Assembly: GCF_003149185.1 (NCBI RefSeq)
Contig: NZ_QGDO01000012.1
Coordinates: 1-53,286 of the forward strand
Direction: 5' to 3'
Origin: Sediminitomix flava
GTDB taxonomy: Bacteria; Bacteroidota; Bacteroidia; Cytophagales; Flammeovirgaceae
DNA: 53,286 nt
Both the position numbers and the translations under genes were made by a program. Under the pieces are notes generated by a model that had not been told where the DNA came from, did no database searches, and saw only the letters and a program-made list of their open reading frames with translations. Shown here one piece after another: positions 27,525-37,219 of this stretch; within the stretch, counting starts at the first letter, position 1, and each line of letters opens with the position of its first letter.

Positions 27525-28703
27525 CTACATTGGCGGTGGTGGGGGAGGTGGTGTAGCCATTCCTCCAAACAGGCTAGCTGTTTCAGTATGTGTGCCCATT
27601 GGAGCCCAAGCAGGCATACCTTCTCTCCATACCATTGTATCTTTATTTACTCGTCCTTCTGCCACATACTGTTTAAGTTGATCTAAAGTATAAGGTCCAT
27701 ACTGAGATCCGTTACTTGATATGTGGAAAGACAATTGAGATGGAGCTGCCCCAGGAACAGGAGGAGGAGCACCTGGTCCAGATGGTACCGGTGGAGGCGC
27801 TTGCTGATTTTGGGGTGCTTGAGCATTTCGCTGCATACCCATCATTTGGTTAATCATATTGGAGGCCATTCCCATATTCATGCCCATTTGCATAGCATCG
27901 TTTATGGTACTATTTACAGAACCTCCTTCAGAATTCCCTTCGCCTACATTGCCCATGGCATTGCCCATCTGATATTGCTGATAGGTATTCATATTCCCAA
28001 TCGCTCCCATACTAGCTCTTTGATCGATAGCCTCTTGTACAGATTCTGGCAGAGAAATATTTTCAACGATAAAATTCGCAATCTCGATACCAAATTGATC
28101 GAACTTTGTTTGTAAAAGCACTTCACATTCATCACCAATCTCTTTGTACTTCATCGCAAGATCAAGCGCAGGAACTTTTGCTTCTCCTAGAGTATCTGTA
28201 AAGTTTGAAAGTACGAATGGCATTAGCTTTTCATCTAACATTTCGGTAGTGAAAGCATCTTCTACACCACTTACTTCTTTCAAGAAAGTTACAGGATCAT
28301 TTACTTTTACATGGTAGCTTCCATAAGCACTAATTCTTACGATACCGAAATCGGCATCTCTTAGCATAATCTCATTTGGAGTACCCCAACCAAGGTCTGT
28401 GATGAACTTGGTATTGATGTAGTAAACTTCTGTTACAAATGGGCTATCAAAACCATGCTTCCATCCTCTTAGGTCTGAAAGGAGTGGAATGTTTTCTGTA
28501 GACAGGGTGTGGGTTCCTGGGTAAAAGACATCTGCAAACTGTCCTTGCTCAATAATTACAGCAACTTGCGATTCTCTTACGATAAGTTGTGCGCCATTTT
28601 TAATTTCATTGTCGTGGCGGTCATATTTGTAGACAATGAGATCATCATTTTCAGGTAGCCATTCAATGATGTCAATGAAGATATTTCTATCAAAAAATCC
28701 CAT
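27525..28703 (-). CDS. SPFH protein of the YdjI/virion-core type with C-terminal GYF domain
   Basis: A 392-residue cytoplasmic SPFH protein without a membrane segment. Residues about 25-235 are the SPFH domain (start: IDIIEWLPENDDLIVYKY), followed by a Met/Gly/Asn-rich stretch (about 240-300), a proline-rich spacer and a GYF_2 domain (about 328-385, GPYTLDQLKQYVAEG and MVWREGMPAW), then a run of seven prolines. YdjI-type proteins help place envelope-stress proteins in Bacillus. GYF_2 domains often bind proline-rich peptides, and this protein carries its own. It starts five bases after the zinc-ribbon lipoprotein gene. Confidence 0.87.
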   Translation of the reverse strand: MGFFDRNIFIDIIEWLPENDDLIVYKYDRHDNEIKNGAQLIVRESQVAVIIEQGQFADVFYPGTHTLSTENIPLLSDLRGWKHGFDSPFVTEVYYINTKFITDLGWGTPNEIMLRDADFGIVRISAYGSYHVKVNDPVTFLKEVSGVEDAFTTEMLDEKLMPFVLSNFTDTLGEAKVPALDLAMKYKEIGDECEVLLQTKFDQFGIEIANFIVENISLPESVQEAIDQRASMGAIGNMNTYQQYQMGNAMGNVGEGNSEGGSVNSTINDAMQMGMNMGMASNMINQMMGMQRNAQAPQNQQAPPPVPSGPGAPPPVPGAAPSQLSFHISSNGSQYGPYTLDQLKQYVAEGRVNKDTMVWREGMPAWAPMGTHTETASLFGGMATPPPPPPPM

Positions 28704-28708
28704 AGTGA

Positions 28709-29668
28709 TTATATTTTAAGAGGTGCTTTACATTTAGTACAGTTGGTAAGAGTGGCTACATTCATCGTTTTACATTTACGACATTTCACTTTCTTTACCT
28801 CAGACTGCTCTGATTTGGCAGATTCTGTTTTTGTAGAAGACGATGGGACTTTAGCGGTAGCATCAGTAACTTTTTCAGCCTCTTTTAATGCCTTCTCTTT
28901 CGCTTCTTTCTCAGCTATTTTTGAGGCAACTGAAGTTTTTGCAAAAGAAAGCGTAGCTTCAATTTCTTTTGTCGTTTTATCTATCTGATAAACCGCTTCA
29001 TCAATCGTTGTATATTGTTTTGAAAGAGGATCGCCTAAAGATTGCTCAACACTTCTGGCAGATTGGATAGACTGTTGTATCTGAGTTGTATATTCTTCAG
29101 AAGACAATTTCTGTCCTGCGTCTCTTTCTACATTATTTACACTATTTCTAGCAAATTTTAAGTTTTTGATACTTATTTTTAGCTTCCCAATTTTTGAACT
29201 CCATTGGTCTAAGATTGTCTTCTCTCTCTTTAGGTCAAGAATGGCAAGTGAAGATTTTTCATAAGACTTTGTGAAAGATTGTGGCTCTACGACTGTTTGG
29301 TCTAATTTTAAAACCTTTAGCGCTGGTGCTTCAACTTTGATCGATGCTTGGTTGCTTTTAGCATTCTTTACAGCATCTTCAAGTCCCTGTATAGCACCCA
29401 TGATCCCATTGCTTAAGGTCTGAGCTCCTTTCTCAAGAATTTTCTTTTTCTTTTTTTCGTCAGATTCAGCTTTAGCTTTTTCAATTGCTTTCGAGGCTTC
29501 GGCGTATTCTTCATTTAAGAATGTCTTAAACTTTGGATATTTGCTCGAAAGTTGATCAACAACAGCTTTTTTGTTTGTTAATTCTAATGAAAGTTCTTCT
29601 GCACTTTTACTGCATGAAAAGAATAATAGGGAGATGATTAATGAAATTAAAAAATTATTATAACGCAT
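28709..29668 (-). CDS. coiled-coil lipoprotein with C-terminal zinc ribbon
   Basis: A 319-residue protein. The N-terminus reads as a lipoprotein signal (FFSC, Cys19). Residues about 25-275 are lysine/glutamate-rich and mostly helical, with coiled-coil character. The C-terminus is a four-cysteine zinc ribbon, CRKC then CTKC, 14 bases-worth of residues apart (about 296-314). Zinc ribbons are normally cytoplasmic, so the topology is odd. First gene of the operon with the SPFH/GYF protein. If the signal is real, the ribbon is periplasmic or the protein is anchored differently. No named family recognised. Confidence 0.78.
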   Translation of the reverse strand: MRYNNFLISLIISLLFFSCSKSAEELSLELTNKKAVVDQLSSKYPKFKTFLNEEYAEASKAIEKAKAESDEKKKKKILEKGAQTLSNGIMGAIQGLEDAVKNAKSNQASIKVEAPALKVLKLDQTVVEPQSFTKSYEKSSLAILDLKREKTILDQWSSKIGKLKISIKNLKFARNSVNNVERDAGQKLSSEEYTTQIQQSIQSARSVEQSLGDPLSKQYTTIDEAVYQIDKTTKEIEATLSFAKTSVASKIAEKEAKEKALKEAEKVTDATAKVPSSSTKTESAKSEQSEVKKVKCRKCKTMNVATLTNCTKCKAPLKI

Positions 29669-29803
29669 ACTTTATCGTGTTATATGATCAAAAATTTTGG
29701 TCTTTAATGTAGTTATTTTTTGGTTAACATCGAATTTAAATGTGGGTACAGTAAGAAAATAAGGGAAGTATGAATAGTTTACGGTACTTAATGAAAGGGA
29801 AAT

Positions 29804-30187
29804 ATGAAAGAAGAGTTAAAGGATAGAACAACGATAGAAATTCTTGTTAGGCGTTTTTATGATAAGGTAAAAGAAGATGAATTAATCGGTCATATTTTCA
29901 ATACCATGATTTCTGATTGGGAATCACATATTCAATTGCTCACTGACTTTTGGGAGACGAATTTATTATTTGTGAGTAAGTACAAAGGTAATCCTCCGAA
30001 GATGCATGTTGATGTAGATCGGGAGATGGGAAATGTAATAGACCAACAACATTTTGATCGTTGGTTACAACTCTGGAATCAGACAGTAGATGAAAGCTAT
30101 GAAGGAAAGTTGGCTGAACAAGCTAAATATAGGGCAGGAAATATTGCGTTTGTTTTACTTTCTAAAATGATAAATGCTAGAACTTAA
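29804..30187 (+). CDS. group III truncated haemoglobin
   Basis: A 127-residue cytoplasmic globin. The group III pattern is clear: LVRRFYDKVKEDELIGHIFN at the start, FWETNLLF in the B/E region, HVDVDREMG and the proximal-histidine helix QHFDRWLQLWNQTVDE. Length fits group III (about 120-135). Members bind O2 or NO with haem and have been tied to microaerobic or nitrosative-stress life; the exact role here is not set by context. It stands alone, with its own start ATG at 29804. Confidence 0.92.
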   Translation: MKEELKDRTTIEILVRRFYDKVKEDELIGHIFNTMISDWESHIQLLTDFWETNLLFVSKYKGNPPKMHVDVDREMGNVIDQQHFDRWLQLWNQTVDESYEGKLAEQAKYRAGNIAFVLLSKMINART

Positions 30188-30327
30188 AGTTATTTTAATT
30201 GTAAGGTTATTAGTTAGTTAAATGATTTTAAAATAGTTAAACATTTGTCTACAATTGGACTTGGATTGTTTTTTAGTTAAATATAATACATTATCCTTTT
30301 TCTACTTTAAACAATCCAAATTCTAAA

Positions 30328-30927
30328 ATGAAGCACTTTTTATTTTCAATTATTTGCTCCTTTCTTTTTCTACAATCCAATGCTCAAAGTGATTGGAGTT
30401 TGAGAACGAATGCAGGTTCTCTAATTGGTGAGAAAGGGTATTATTTCTCTTTCGACATCGGTATTCCAATTGTAAAAGGATTAGAATTAGCTCCAACCTT
30501 TATGTCATCAAGTCGTATTTCTCAAGATTTTTTGTATGCAAACTGGTCAGAAAGTGACCTTTTTTATTCAGTCCCCGAGAAAGAAGAAGAAGGGCAAGAA
30601 ATTACTAAAAATGTCAGTTCTTTGAGCCTTTTACTCTTGCTCAAGCCTTTGGATTGGTTGAGTAATTGGAAATCAAAAAAACATGAAATTCTACTAGGTG
30701 GAGGAGTTTCTTACAGTAGGTATACAATGCTTAGCTCTAGATATAACGGAGAAGACCTTGTGAGTTTGGGAGGAAAAGTAAACAGTGGAATTGAACCGTA
30801 TTATTTCAAGGTAGCTTACAACTACCTGTTTACAGAGAGTTTATTTGGCGGACTTGTTTTTTCATCAAATGGATACGATGGAGATGCTGTAACGATGTTA
30901 GGTTTACAGTTTGGTGTGAAGTTTTAG
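30328..30927 (+). CDS. secreted barrel-like protein of unknown function
   Basis: A 199-residue protein with signal peptide (1-19, ending SNAQ). The mature part alternates short beta strands and ends YDGDAVTMLGLQFGVKF, with terminal F, as in small outer-membrane barrels of Bacteroidota. No family named. It converges with purK; a shared strong terminator lies between. Confidence 0.72.
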   Translation: MKHFLFSIICSFLFLQSNAQSDWSLRTNAGSLIGEKGYYFSFDIGIPIVKGLELAPTFMSSSRISQDFLYANWSESDLFYSVPEKEEEGQEITKNVSSLSLLLLLKPLDWLSNWKSKKHEILLGGGVSYSRYTMLSSRYNGEDLVSLGGKVNSGIEPYYFKVAYNYLFTESLFGGLVFSSNGYDGDAVTMLGLQFGVKF

Positions 30928-30936
30928 ATAAAAAAG

Positions 30937-30971
30937 AAAGACCAATGACTGTTCAAATCATTGGTCTTTTT
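30937..30971. terminator. bidirectional terminator
   Basis: Perfect 12-bp arms AAAGACCAATGA / TCATTGGTCTTT (30937-30948, 30958-30969) with A- and T-runs either side, between convergent genes. Confidence 0.9.
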
Positions 30972-30994
30972 ATCTCTAGAAATCTTCAAGAGAC

Positions 30995-32134
30995 TTAAAG
31001 TGCTTTTACCTTTAAAGTCTTCTTTACGATTTCAATTTTCTCTTTCAATTTATCCATGTCTTCATCTACGATAGTAACGTGCCCCATTTTACGGTGAGGT
31101 TTTGTCATGAGCTTTCCATAAAGGTGAATAAATACACCTTCTTTGGATAGTACTTCATGGAGTCCTTCGTAGACAGCTTCTCCTGTGTGTCCTTCTTCAC
31201 CCAAAAGGTTTACCATTGCCGAAGCAGAACGCATTTTGGTGCTTCCTAATGGCAAATTCAAGATGGCTCTAAGGTGTTGCTCGAATTGAGAAGTTAGGTT
31301 AGCTTCAATTGTTTGGTGACCGCTGTTGTGTGTACGTGGTGCTACTTCGTTTACCAATACATCACCTTCAGGTGTTACAAACATTTCGACCGCCAAGAGA
31401 CCAACCATTCCCATTTTGTTGATAAGGTCAGTTGCAATCGTATTTGCTTTCTCAAGAATCTCATTGCTGATATTGGCAGGGCCTAATAAGTAGTCCACCA
31501 TATTTTGAGGAGTGTAAACTAATTCCACAGGAGGGAATACAGTTGTCGCTCCTTTTTCATTTCTCGCAATGATGATTGAGATTTCCTTTTCAATGTTGAC
31601 AAGGTCTTCTAACAAAGACGGAGCTTCAAAACCTTTCTCGAAATCAGCTTCAGAACGGATGATTTCAACACCTCTTCCGTCATAACCGCCTTTTCCTATT
31701 TTCATTACGGCAGGGAGAAAATCTTTGTGTTTAGGAAGATCTTCTTTTCTGTCGATCAAGAAATATTCAGAAGTAGGAATACCATTTTCACGGTAGAATT
31801 CTTTCTGAAGTCTTTTGTCTTGAATGATTTTAAGAATGTGTGGCTGAGGGAATACTTTTTTGCCTTGTTTTTCCAATTCAGCAAGGGCATCCACGTTTAC
31901 GTTCTCGATTTCTACCGTAACTACATCTACATCTTGACCAAAAGCCAAAACAGTGTCGTAGTCAGTCAATGATCCGTTATGGAATTCGTTGGCCAATGAA
32001 GCACAAGGGGCATTCGGATCAGGATCTAGCGATTTGATGTAAACATTGAGGTTCATACTAGACTGAATCATCATTCGGCCTAATTGTCCACCTCCTAAAA
32101 CACCTACTTTTGGAAGTTTATCTGGATGTTGCAT
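30995..32134 (-). CDS. purK: N5-carboxyaminoimidazole ribonucleotide synthase
   Basis: A 379-residue ATP-grasp enzyme of purine synthesis: it joins bicarbonate to AIR using ATP. The glycine-rich N-terminal GVLGGGQLGRMM, the KIGKGGYDGRGV loop (about 152-163), the ATP-grasp residues in VNEVAPRTHNSGH (about 265) and QFEQHLRAILNLPLG fit PurK. Length is normal (about 355-385). It lies downstream of purD, but a terminator between them (32186-32218) suggests separate transcripts. PurE is not in the window. Confidence 0.95.
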   Translation of the reverse strand: MQHPDKLPKVGVLGGGQLGRMMIQSSMNLNVYIKSLDPDPNAPCASLANEFHNGSLTDYDTVLAFGQDVDVVTVEIENVNVDALAELEKQGKKVFPQPHILKIIQDKRLQKEFYRENGIPTSEYFLIDRKEDLPKHKDFLPAVMKIGKGGYDGRGVEIIRSEADFEKGFEAPSLLEDLVNIEKEISIIIARNEKGATTVFPPVELVYTPQNMVDYLLGPANISNEILEKANTIATDLINKMGMVGLLAVEMFVTPEGDVLVNEVAPRTHNSGHQTIEANLTSQFEQHLRAILNLPLGSTKMRSASAMVNLLGEEGHTGEAVYEGLHEVLSKEGVFIHLYGKLMTKPHRKMGHVTIVDEDMDKLKEKIEIVKKTLKVKAL

Positions 32135-32185
32135 GTCTATACAAGTCGGTTCTGCAAAAGTGCAGTGAGTTTTAAAGTCGTAATT

Positions 32186-32218
32186 GAAAAAGACCGACGC
32201 CTCGGGAGGAATCGGTCT
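32186..32218 (-). terminator. terminator after purD
   Basis: Read on the minus strand: AGACCGA, 14-base loop, TCGGTCT, then TTTT (arms 32212-32218 and 32191-32197). It separates purD from purK. Confidence 0.7.
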
Positions 32219-32233
32219 ATATAGATGAATTGG

Positions 32234-33508
32234 TTATTTAAGATCAAATCCGATATCAGAACGGAAATTCTTTTTCTGGAATTCCACAACTTCAACAGCC
32301 TCGTAAGATTTTGCTAAAGCTTCTTCCATAGAGTCGCCGTATGCTGTAAGTGCAATTACACGACCTCCGTTCGTAACTACATCGCCAGCTTCATTGTGTG
32401 TGGTTCCTGCATGGAAAGGAATGACATTTTTTACTTTGTCTAGACCCGTAATGATTTTTCCTTTCTCATAGGCCTCAGGATAGCCACCCGAAACAAGCAT
32501 AACTGTAGTTGCTGTACGTGTATCAATTTCTACCTTAGCTTCAGAAAGTCTCTTTTCTGCTGCCAATTGGAAAATTTCTGCCAAGTCAGATTTCAACAAT
32601 GGCAATACAACTTCAGTTTCTGGGTCACCCATACGAACGTTATATTCAATTACGTAAGGATCTCCATTTACATTCATCAAACCGATGAACAAGAAACCTG
32701 TGAAGTCGATATTATCTTTTTTCAGTCCTTCTACTGTAGGAGCAATAACACGCTCTTCTACTTTTTGCATGAACTCGTCATCGGCAAAAGGAACAGGAGA
32801 AACACAACCCATTCCACCAGTATTCAAACCTGTATCACCTTCTCCGATACGCTTGTAATCTTTTGCAGAAGGGAAAGTAATATAGCCGTTTCCGTCAGTA
32901 AGAACGAAAACTGAAAGTTCGATACCGCTCAAGTGTTGCTCGATCACAACGCTACTACTAGCATCACCGAATTTTCCTTGAAGCATTTCTTTTAGTGTAT
33001 CTTTTGCTTCTTGTAGGTCACTAGTGATGATTACTCCTTTTCCAGCTGCAAGTCCGTCCGCTTTCAAAACGTAAGGAGCAGTTTCTTTTTCAAGATAAGC
33101 GAATCCTTCTTCTAAAGTATCGTGTGTAAAAGTTTCAGAAGCTCCTGTAGGAATGCCATGTCTTAGCATAAATTGCTTCGAATAATCCTTGCTACCTTCT
33201 AGGATCGCACCTTCTTTCTTCGGTCCGATCACCTTTACATGTTGTAAATCGGCATCTTCAGCAAAGAAGTCAGCAATACCATCTACAAGTGGTTGCTCTG
33301 GTCCGACAACTACCATATCAATGGCTCTATCGATTACCGCTTTTTTGATTTCTTCGAAGTCGCTTACCCCAATTTTGAGGTTTTCAGCAATTTGTGCAGT
33401 ACCTGCATTTCCTGGCGCAACATATAATTTAGTGACTAGCTCACTTTGAGCTAATTTCCAAGTAAATGTGTGCTCTCTTCCTCCGGAACCTATAACTAAT
33501 ACTTTCAT
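32234..33508 (-). CDS. purD: phosphoribosylamine--glycine ligase
   Basis: A 424-residue ATP-grasp enzyme that makes GAR from phosphoribosylamine and glycine. It shows the N-terminal LVIGSGGREHTFTWKL, VVGPEQPLVDG, ADGLAAGKGV, the family signature NTGGMGCVSP and EYNVRMGDPETEV. Length is normal for a single-domain PurD; it is not fused to PurM or PurN. Confidence 0.97.
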   Translation of the reverse strand: MKVLVIGSGGREHTFTWKLAQSELVTKLYVAPGNAGTAQIAENLKIGVSDFEEIKKAVIDRAIDMVVVGPEQPLVDGIADFFAEDADLQHVKVIGPKKEGAILEGSKDYSKQFMLRHGIPTGASETFTHDTLEEGFAYLEKETAPYVLKADGLAAGKGVIITSDLQEAKDTLKEMLQGKFGDASSSVVIEQHLSGIELSVFVLTDGNGYITFPSAKDYKRIGEGDTGLNTGGMGCVSPVPFADDEFMQKVEERVIAPTVEGLKKDNIDFTGFLFIGLMNVNGDPYVIEYNVRMGDPETEVVLPLLKSDLAEIFQLAAEKRLSEAKVEIDTRTATTVMLVSGGYPEAYEKGKIITGLDKVKNVIPFHAGTTHNEAGDVVTNGGRVIALTAYGDSMEEALAKSYEAVEVVEFQKKNFRSDIGFDLK

Positions 33509-33623
33509 TGGAATAAAGTGATGGAAAGTTGATGTTGATATCTTGATGCGAAACTAAGAAAAAAAGTAAGGCTAGAAAACTAAACCTAGATCAGATTGTA
33601 TGCTAGCTTTGAAAAATTGCATA

Positions 33624-33669
33624 AAAAAAGGAAGTAACTGGGTTTGTTCGAATCCAATTACTTCCTTTT
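33624..33669 (-). terminator. recQ terminator
   Basis: Arms AAAAGGAAGTAA / TTACTTCCTTTT with an extended inner TGG/CCA pairing (33626-33644 with 33653-33669), A/T-runs outside, directly downstream of recQ. Confidence 0.8.
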
Positions 33670-33675
33670 ATCATT

Positions 33676-35850
33676 TTAAAGAGCGAGTTCTGATAGAAAT
33701 TTGACCCGAATGAGTCTTATTTCCTCCTCGGAAATTTCTTCGTCTAGCTCATCGAGTGCAACATCTAAACTATCGGTATCGGTTTCCATAAAGTAGTCGT
33801 AGATTTCATCGATCTTATCTTCTTCCATAATGGAGTCGATGTAATAATCTAGATTTAGTTTGGTACCCGAATAACAGATGTGCTCGATTTCATCGAGGAG
33901 CTCGTCAAAGGAGATACTTTTTCCATCAGCAATGTCATCCAAATCCATTTTTCGATCAATTTGCTGAATGATGTAAATCTTGATTTTAGATTTATCGACA
34001 GCAGATTTGACAACAACATCTGTGGCTGTTACAATGTCATTTTCTTCCACATATTTGTTGATCAGATCAATGAATGGCTTTCCAAATTTTCTGACTTTAC
34101 CCATACCTACACCATTGACTTGTGCTAGTTCGTCGTTGGTAGAAGGATAAGTTGTTGCCATTTCTTCAAGAGATGGATCTTGGAATATGACATATGGAGG
34201 TAGGCCTTTTTGTTTTGCGACTTCTTTACGTAGCTTTTTGAGCATATCGTAAAGAGTTTCATCAAAACCATGGCTGTTATTTACTTGCTCTTCGTCTTCA
34301 TCGATAGAAGCCTCTGAGTAATCATAATCTTTTGTGAGGGTAATAGACACAGGATTATCTACAAAGTCTTTTCCTTTTTCAGTGACTTTGATGATCGTGA
34401 TATTTTCCGTGTCTTTGATAAGGTAACCGAAGATCATGGCTTTTCGGATAATCATTTCCCAAAAGATCTCATTTTCTTCTTTGCCTTTCGCAAAAACCTC
34501 AATGGTATTATGATTGTAGCTATTTACATACTGATCATCTTCGCCTCTGAGCACATTTACTAAGTGCTGCATATTGAAACGTTGATCGGTTTGTAAGGCA
34601 GCTTTGATGGCTAGATTGATAAACTCTTTGCCCTCAAACTCTTCTTTTGCCTTTTTACAGTTATCGCAGTTCTCACAGTTTTTCCCCATATCTTCTCCGA
34701 AGTAATGGAGTAGTTGACGAGGACGACAAACTGATGAGTTGGCATAGGCCGTGATTTCCTGTAAAAGAATTTTGGCATTATCCCGTTCAGTAACAGGCTT
34801 ATCTTTATTGAATTTTTCTAGCTTCTGAACATCTTTTGGGCTAAAGAACATCAAACAATGTCCTTCCAAACCATCTCTTCCTGCTCGACCTGTTTCTTGG
34901 TAATACCCTTCAAGCGATTTTGGTGCATCGTAGTGTACAACAAAGCGAACATCTGGCTTGTCGATACCCATACCAAATGCAATGGTAGCGACTACTACGT
35001 CTACATCTTCGTTCAAGAAAGCATCTTGGTTTTTCATACGAAGATTGGCATCCATACCTGCATGATAAGGAACGGCTTTTACGCCATTGACCGATAGAAA
35101 CTCGGCTACTTCTTCTACCTTTTTACGACTCAAACAATAAACAATCCCCGATTTACCTTTGTATTGGTTGACAAATTTAACGAGTTGTTTGTTTGGGTTG
35201 ACTTTTGGTCTTACGTCGTAATAAAGGTTGTCTCTGTAAAAAGATGATAGAAAAACATCAGCATCTTCCATGCGGAGGTTGCGCTGAATGTCTGAGCGAA
35301 CTTTTGGGGTAGCTGTTGCCGTAAGTGCAATAATCGGCAAGTCTCCCAATTGTTCTATAATGCTTTTTATGCGGCGATATTCTGGTCGGAAATCATGTCC
35401 CCATTCCGAAATACAGTGTGCCTCATCAATAGCTACAAGCGATATATTCGTATTCTGAAGTAACTTCACATTGTCTTCTTTGGTGAGAGACTCTGGAGCT
35501 ACGTATAAAAGTTTTACTTTCCCTTCTAGTGTCTGTTTGCGTACCTTATTTAGTTCTGTCTTAGTTAGTGTTGAATTAAGGAAATGTGCATTTACACCTA
35601 ATGCATTGAGTTGATCAACCTGATTCTTCATTAGGGCGATGAGTGGCGAAATTACAATGGCTACTCCATCTTGCATCAATGCGGGCAATTGGTAACATAA
35701 TGATTTACCAGCACCAGTAGGCATGATGACAAACGTATTTTTCCCCTGAAGAATATTCTTAATAATACTGTCTTGATTGCCTCTGAATTGATCGTACCCG
35801 AAAACCTCCTTTAGTTTATCCTTTAGCTTATCGTCAAATTCTGCGATCAT
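33676..35850 (-). CDS. recQ: ATP-dependent DNA helicase RecQ
   Basis: A 724-residue 3'-5' helicase for recombination and fork repair. Walker A is MPTGAGKS (43-50), the DEAH box is residues 142-145, helicase C with HAGM and QETGRAGRDG follows, then a four-cysteine zinc site (CRPRQLL...CENCDNCKKA, about 378-405), the RQC winged helix and an HRDC domain (about 540-610, LPPYVIFQDPSLEEMA). A further acidic region extends past HRDC, making it longer than E. coli RecQ (609). It lies alone between signalling genes and purD. Confidence 0.95.
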   Translation of the reverse strand: MIAEFDDKLKDKLKEVFGYDQFRGNQDSIIKNILQGKNTFVIMPTGAGKSLCYQLPALMQDGVAIVISPLIALMKNQVDQLNALGVNAHFLNSTLTKTELNKVRKQTLEGKVKLLYVAPESLTKEDNVKLLQNTNISLVAIDEAHCISEWGHDFRPEYRRIKSIIEQLGDLPIIALTATATPKVRSDIQRNLRMEDADVFLSSFYRDNLYYDVRPKVNPNKQLVKFVNQYKGKSGIVYCLSRKKVEEVAEFLSVNGVKAVPYHAGMDANLRMKNQDAFLNEDVDVVVATIAFGMGIDKPDVRFVVHYDAPKSLEGYYQETGRAGRDGLEGHCLMFFSPKDVQKLEKFNKDKPVTERDNAKILLQEITAYANSSVCRPRQLLHYFGEDMGKNCENCDNCKKAKEEFEGKEFINLAIKAALQTDQRFNMQHLVNVLRGEDDQYVNSYNHNTIEVFAKGKEENEIFWEMIIRKAMIFGYLIKDTENITIIKVTEKGKDFVDNPVSITLTKDYDYSEASIDEDEEQVNNSHGFDETLYDMLKKLRKEVAKQKGLPPYVIFQDPSLEEMATTYPSTNDELAQVNGVGMGKVRKFGKPFIDLINKYVEENDIVTATDVVVKSAVDKSKIKIYIIQQIDRKMDLDDIADGKSISFDELLDEIEHICYSGTKLNLDYYIDSIMEEDKIDEIYDYFMETDTDSLDVALDELDEEISEEEIRLIRVKFLSELAL

Positions 35851-36092
35851 TGTTGTTGAGGTAGATGAATAATTTTCCGTTACTGTCTGTTTGTTTATTC
35901 GAGAATACTTGAAATTAACAATCTTGATATAAGTTGAGTTCTTACAAGATAATTCTTACACCTGCTTTTCCTTTTTGTTGATGCACATTTTGGATACGAA
36001 CTCTGTATTCTCTCCTTTGTATTTACTTATGAATTTACAAAAGCTTCTTGATATTTTTAAACAATAATGGAAAATCATTGAGCATTAACAAT

Positions 36093-36125
36093 AAAAAAAT
36101 CCGAGCCTGGTTAAGCTCGGATTTT
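36093..36125 (-). terminator. terminator of the signalling operon
   Basis: Arms AAAATCCGAGC / GCTCGGATTTT (36096-36106, 36115-36125); on the minus strand it ends in seven T. Within the 317-base gap 35851-36167 I see nothing else. Confidence 0.88.
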
Positions 36126-36167
36126 AATACGTAGTATAAAGATTTTCAAAAATGTGTTTACGCAGTA

Positions 36168-37217
36168 TTATCTACAGATGCGCTCCATTTTTGCCCTATT
36201 TATGATGGAAATATTTTTTTCCTTGATTTCGATCAATTGTTCCTCTTTGAAGTCAGAAAGTGTACGGATTAGCGTCTCTTTGGCAGTACCTACCAATTTT
36301 GCTAAATCATCACGAGTAATGACCATTTTAGAACCTTGAGCTGTATATCTTTCTTCAAGTTGAAGTAATACTTCTGCCACACGCTGTCTTACAGAACCGT
36401 ATGCCAAACGAAGTAATTTTTCTTCATTTGAGATGATCTCATTAGATAGCATTTTGATGAATTTGTTAGAAACATCTCTGTTGCTATGTACCAAAGCAAA
36501 GAAGTCTTCTTTAGGGATAAGGCTAACTTCACACTCCTCTAGAACCATGGCAGTTTCTGTGTAAGGAACGTCTTTCAATAAAGCGATATATCCTAAGAAT
36601 TCTCCTGGTCCGTGAAGTCCAGTAATATATTCTTTTCCGTCCTCATTCGTCTTGTAGGTCTTCACCTTACCCTTGTTGATGTGTAACAAGGCATTTGGGA
36701 AATCACCTTCATAGAAAAGAACGCTTTTCTTCTTATATCCTCTTTTCTTACGGTTGGTAGAAAGTTTATCTAGGTCTTCTACACCTTGAGCTTCATCTAA
36801 GAAGCTTTCTAGACCTTCTTCCGATTTCTCGAATTTCTGACGAAGGATATCACTTTTCTTCAATCGGCTCTCGATAGCATCAAGTAATTCAACATCGTCA
36901 AATGGCTTCGTAAGATAATCGTCAGCACCATGACTCATACCTTTTCTGAAATCACTCTTTTCAGCTTTAGCCGTAAGGAAAATAAATGGAATACTAGCAG
37001 TTTCTGGATCTTTACTTAATACGAATAGCACACCGTATCCATCAAGCTCAGGCATCATTACATCACAGATGATAAGGTCTGGCTTCTGGTTTTTAGCGAG
37101 TTCTACTCCTATCTTACCGTTTTCCGCTGTCAACACATCATATCCGGATAATTCTAAGATCTCAGCGGTGTTTTCTCTCATCTCGGGATTATCCTCGATC
37201 AGTAAGATTTTTTTCAT
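36168..37217 (-). CDS. response regulator fused to a CRP/FNR-type DNA-binding module
   Basis: A 349-residue fusion. Residues 1-120 are a receiver domain with D52 (CDVMMPELDG) and K104 (LTKPF). Residues about 150-255 are a cyclic-nucleotide-binding-like beta barrel (LHINKGKVKTY, GPGEFLGYIALL). Residues about 275-349 are a Crp-type winged helix (ITRDDLAKLVGTAKETLIRT). It should bind DNA under control of phosphorylation, perhaps also a ligand, though the nucleotide-contact residues are not obviously kept. It starts two bases after the stop of the hybrid kinase and is the likely output of this operon. Confidence 0.92.
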   Translation of the reverse strand: MKKILLIEDNPEMRENTAEILELSGYDVLTAENGKIGVELAKNQKPDLIICDVMMPELDGYGVLFVLSKDPETASIPFIFLTAKAEKSDFRKGMSHGADDYLTKPFDDVELLDAIESRLKKSDILRQKFEKSEEGLESFLDEAQGVEDLDKLSTNRKKRGYKKKSVLFYEGDFPNALLHINKGKVKTYKTNEDGKEYITGLHGPGEFLGYIALLKDVPYTETAMVLEECEVSLIPKEDFFALVHSNRDVSNKFIKMLSNEIISNEEKLLRLAYGSVRQRVAEVLLQLEERYTAQGSKMVITRDDLAKLVGTAKETLIRTLSDFKEEQLIEIKEKNISIINRAKMERICR

Positions 37218-37219
37218 AT

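Noticed and set aside
32155-32162. CActTTTG upstream of purK as a promoter
   Set aside because: The -7 box is a partial match and no TTG lies at the right distance.
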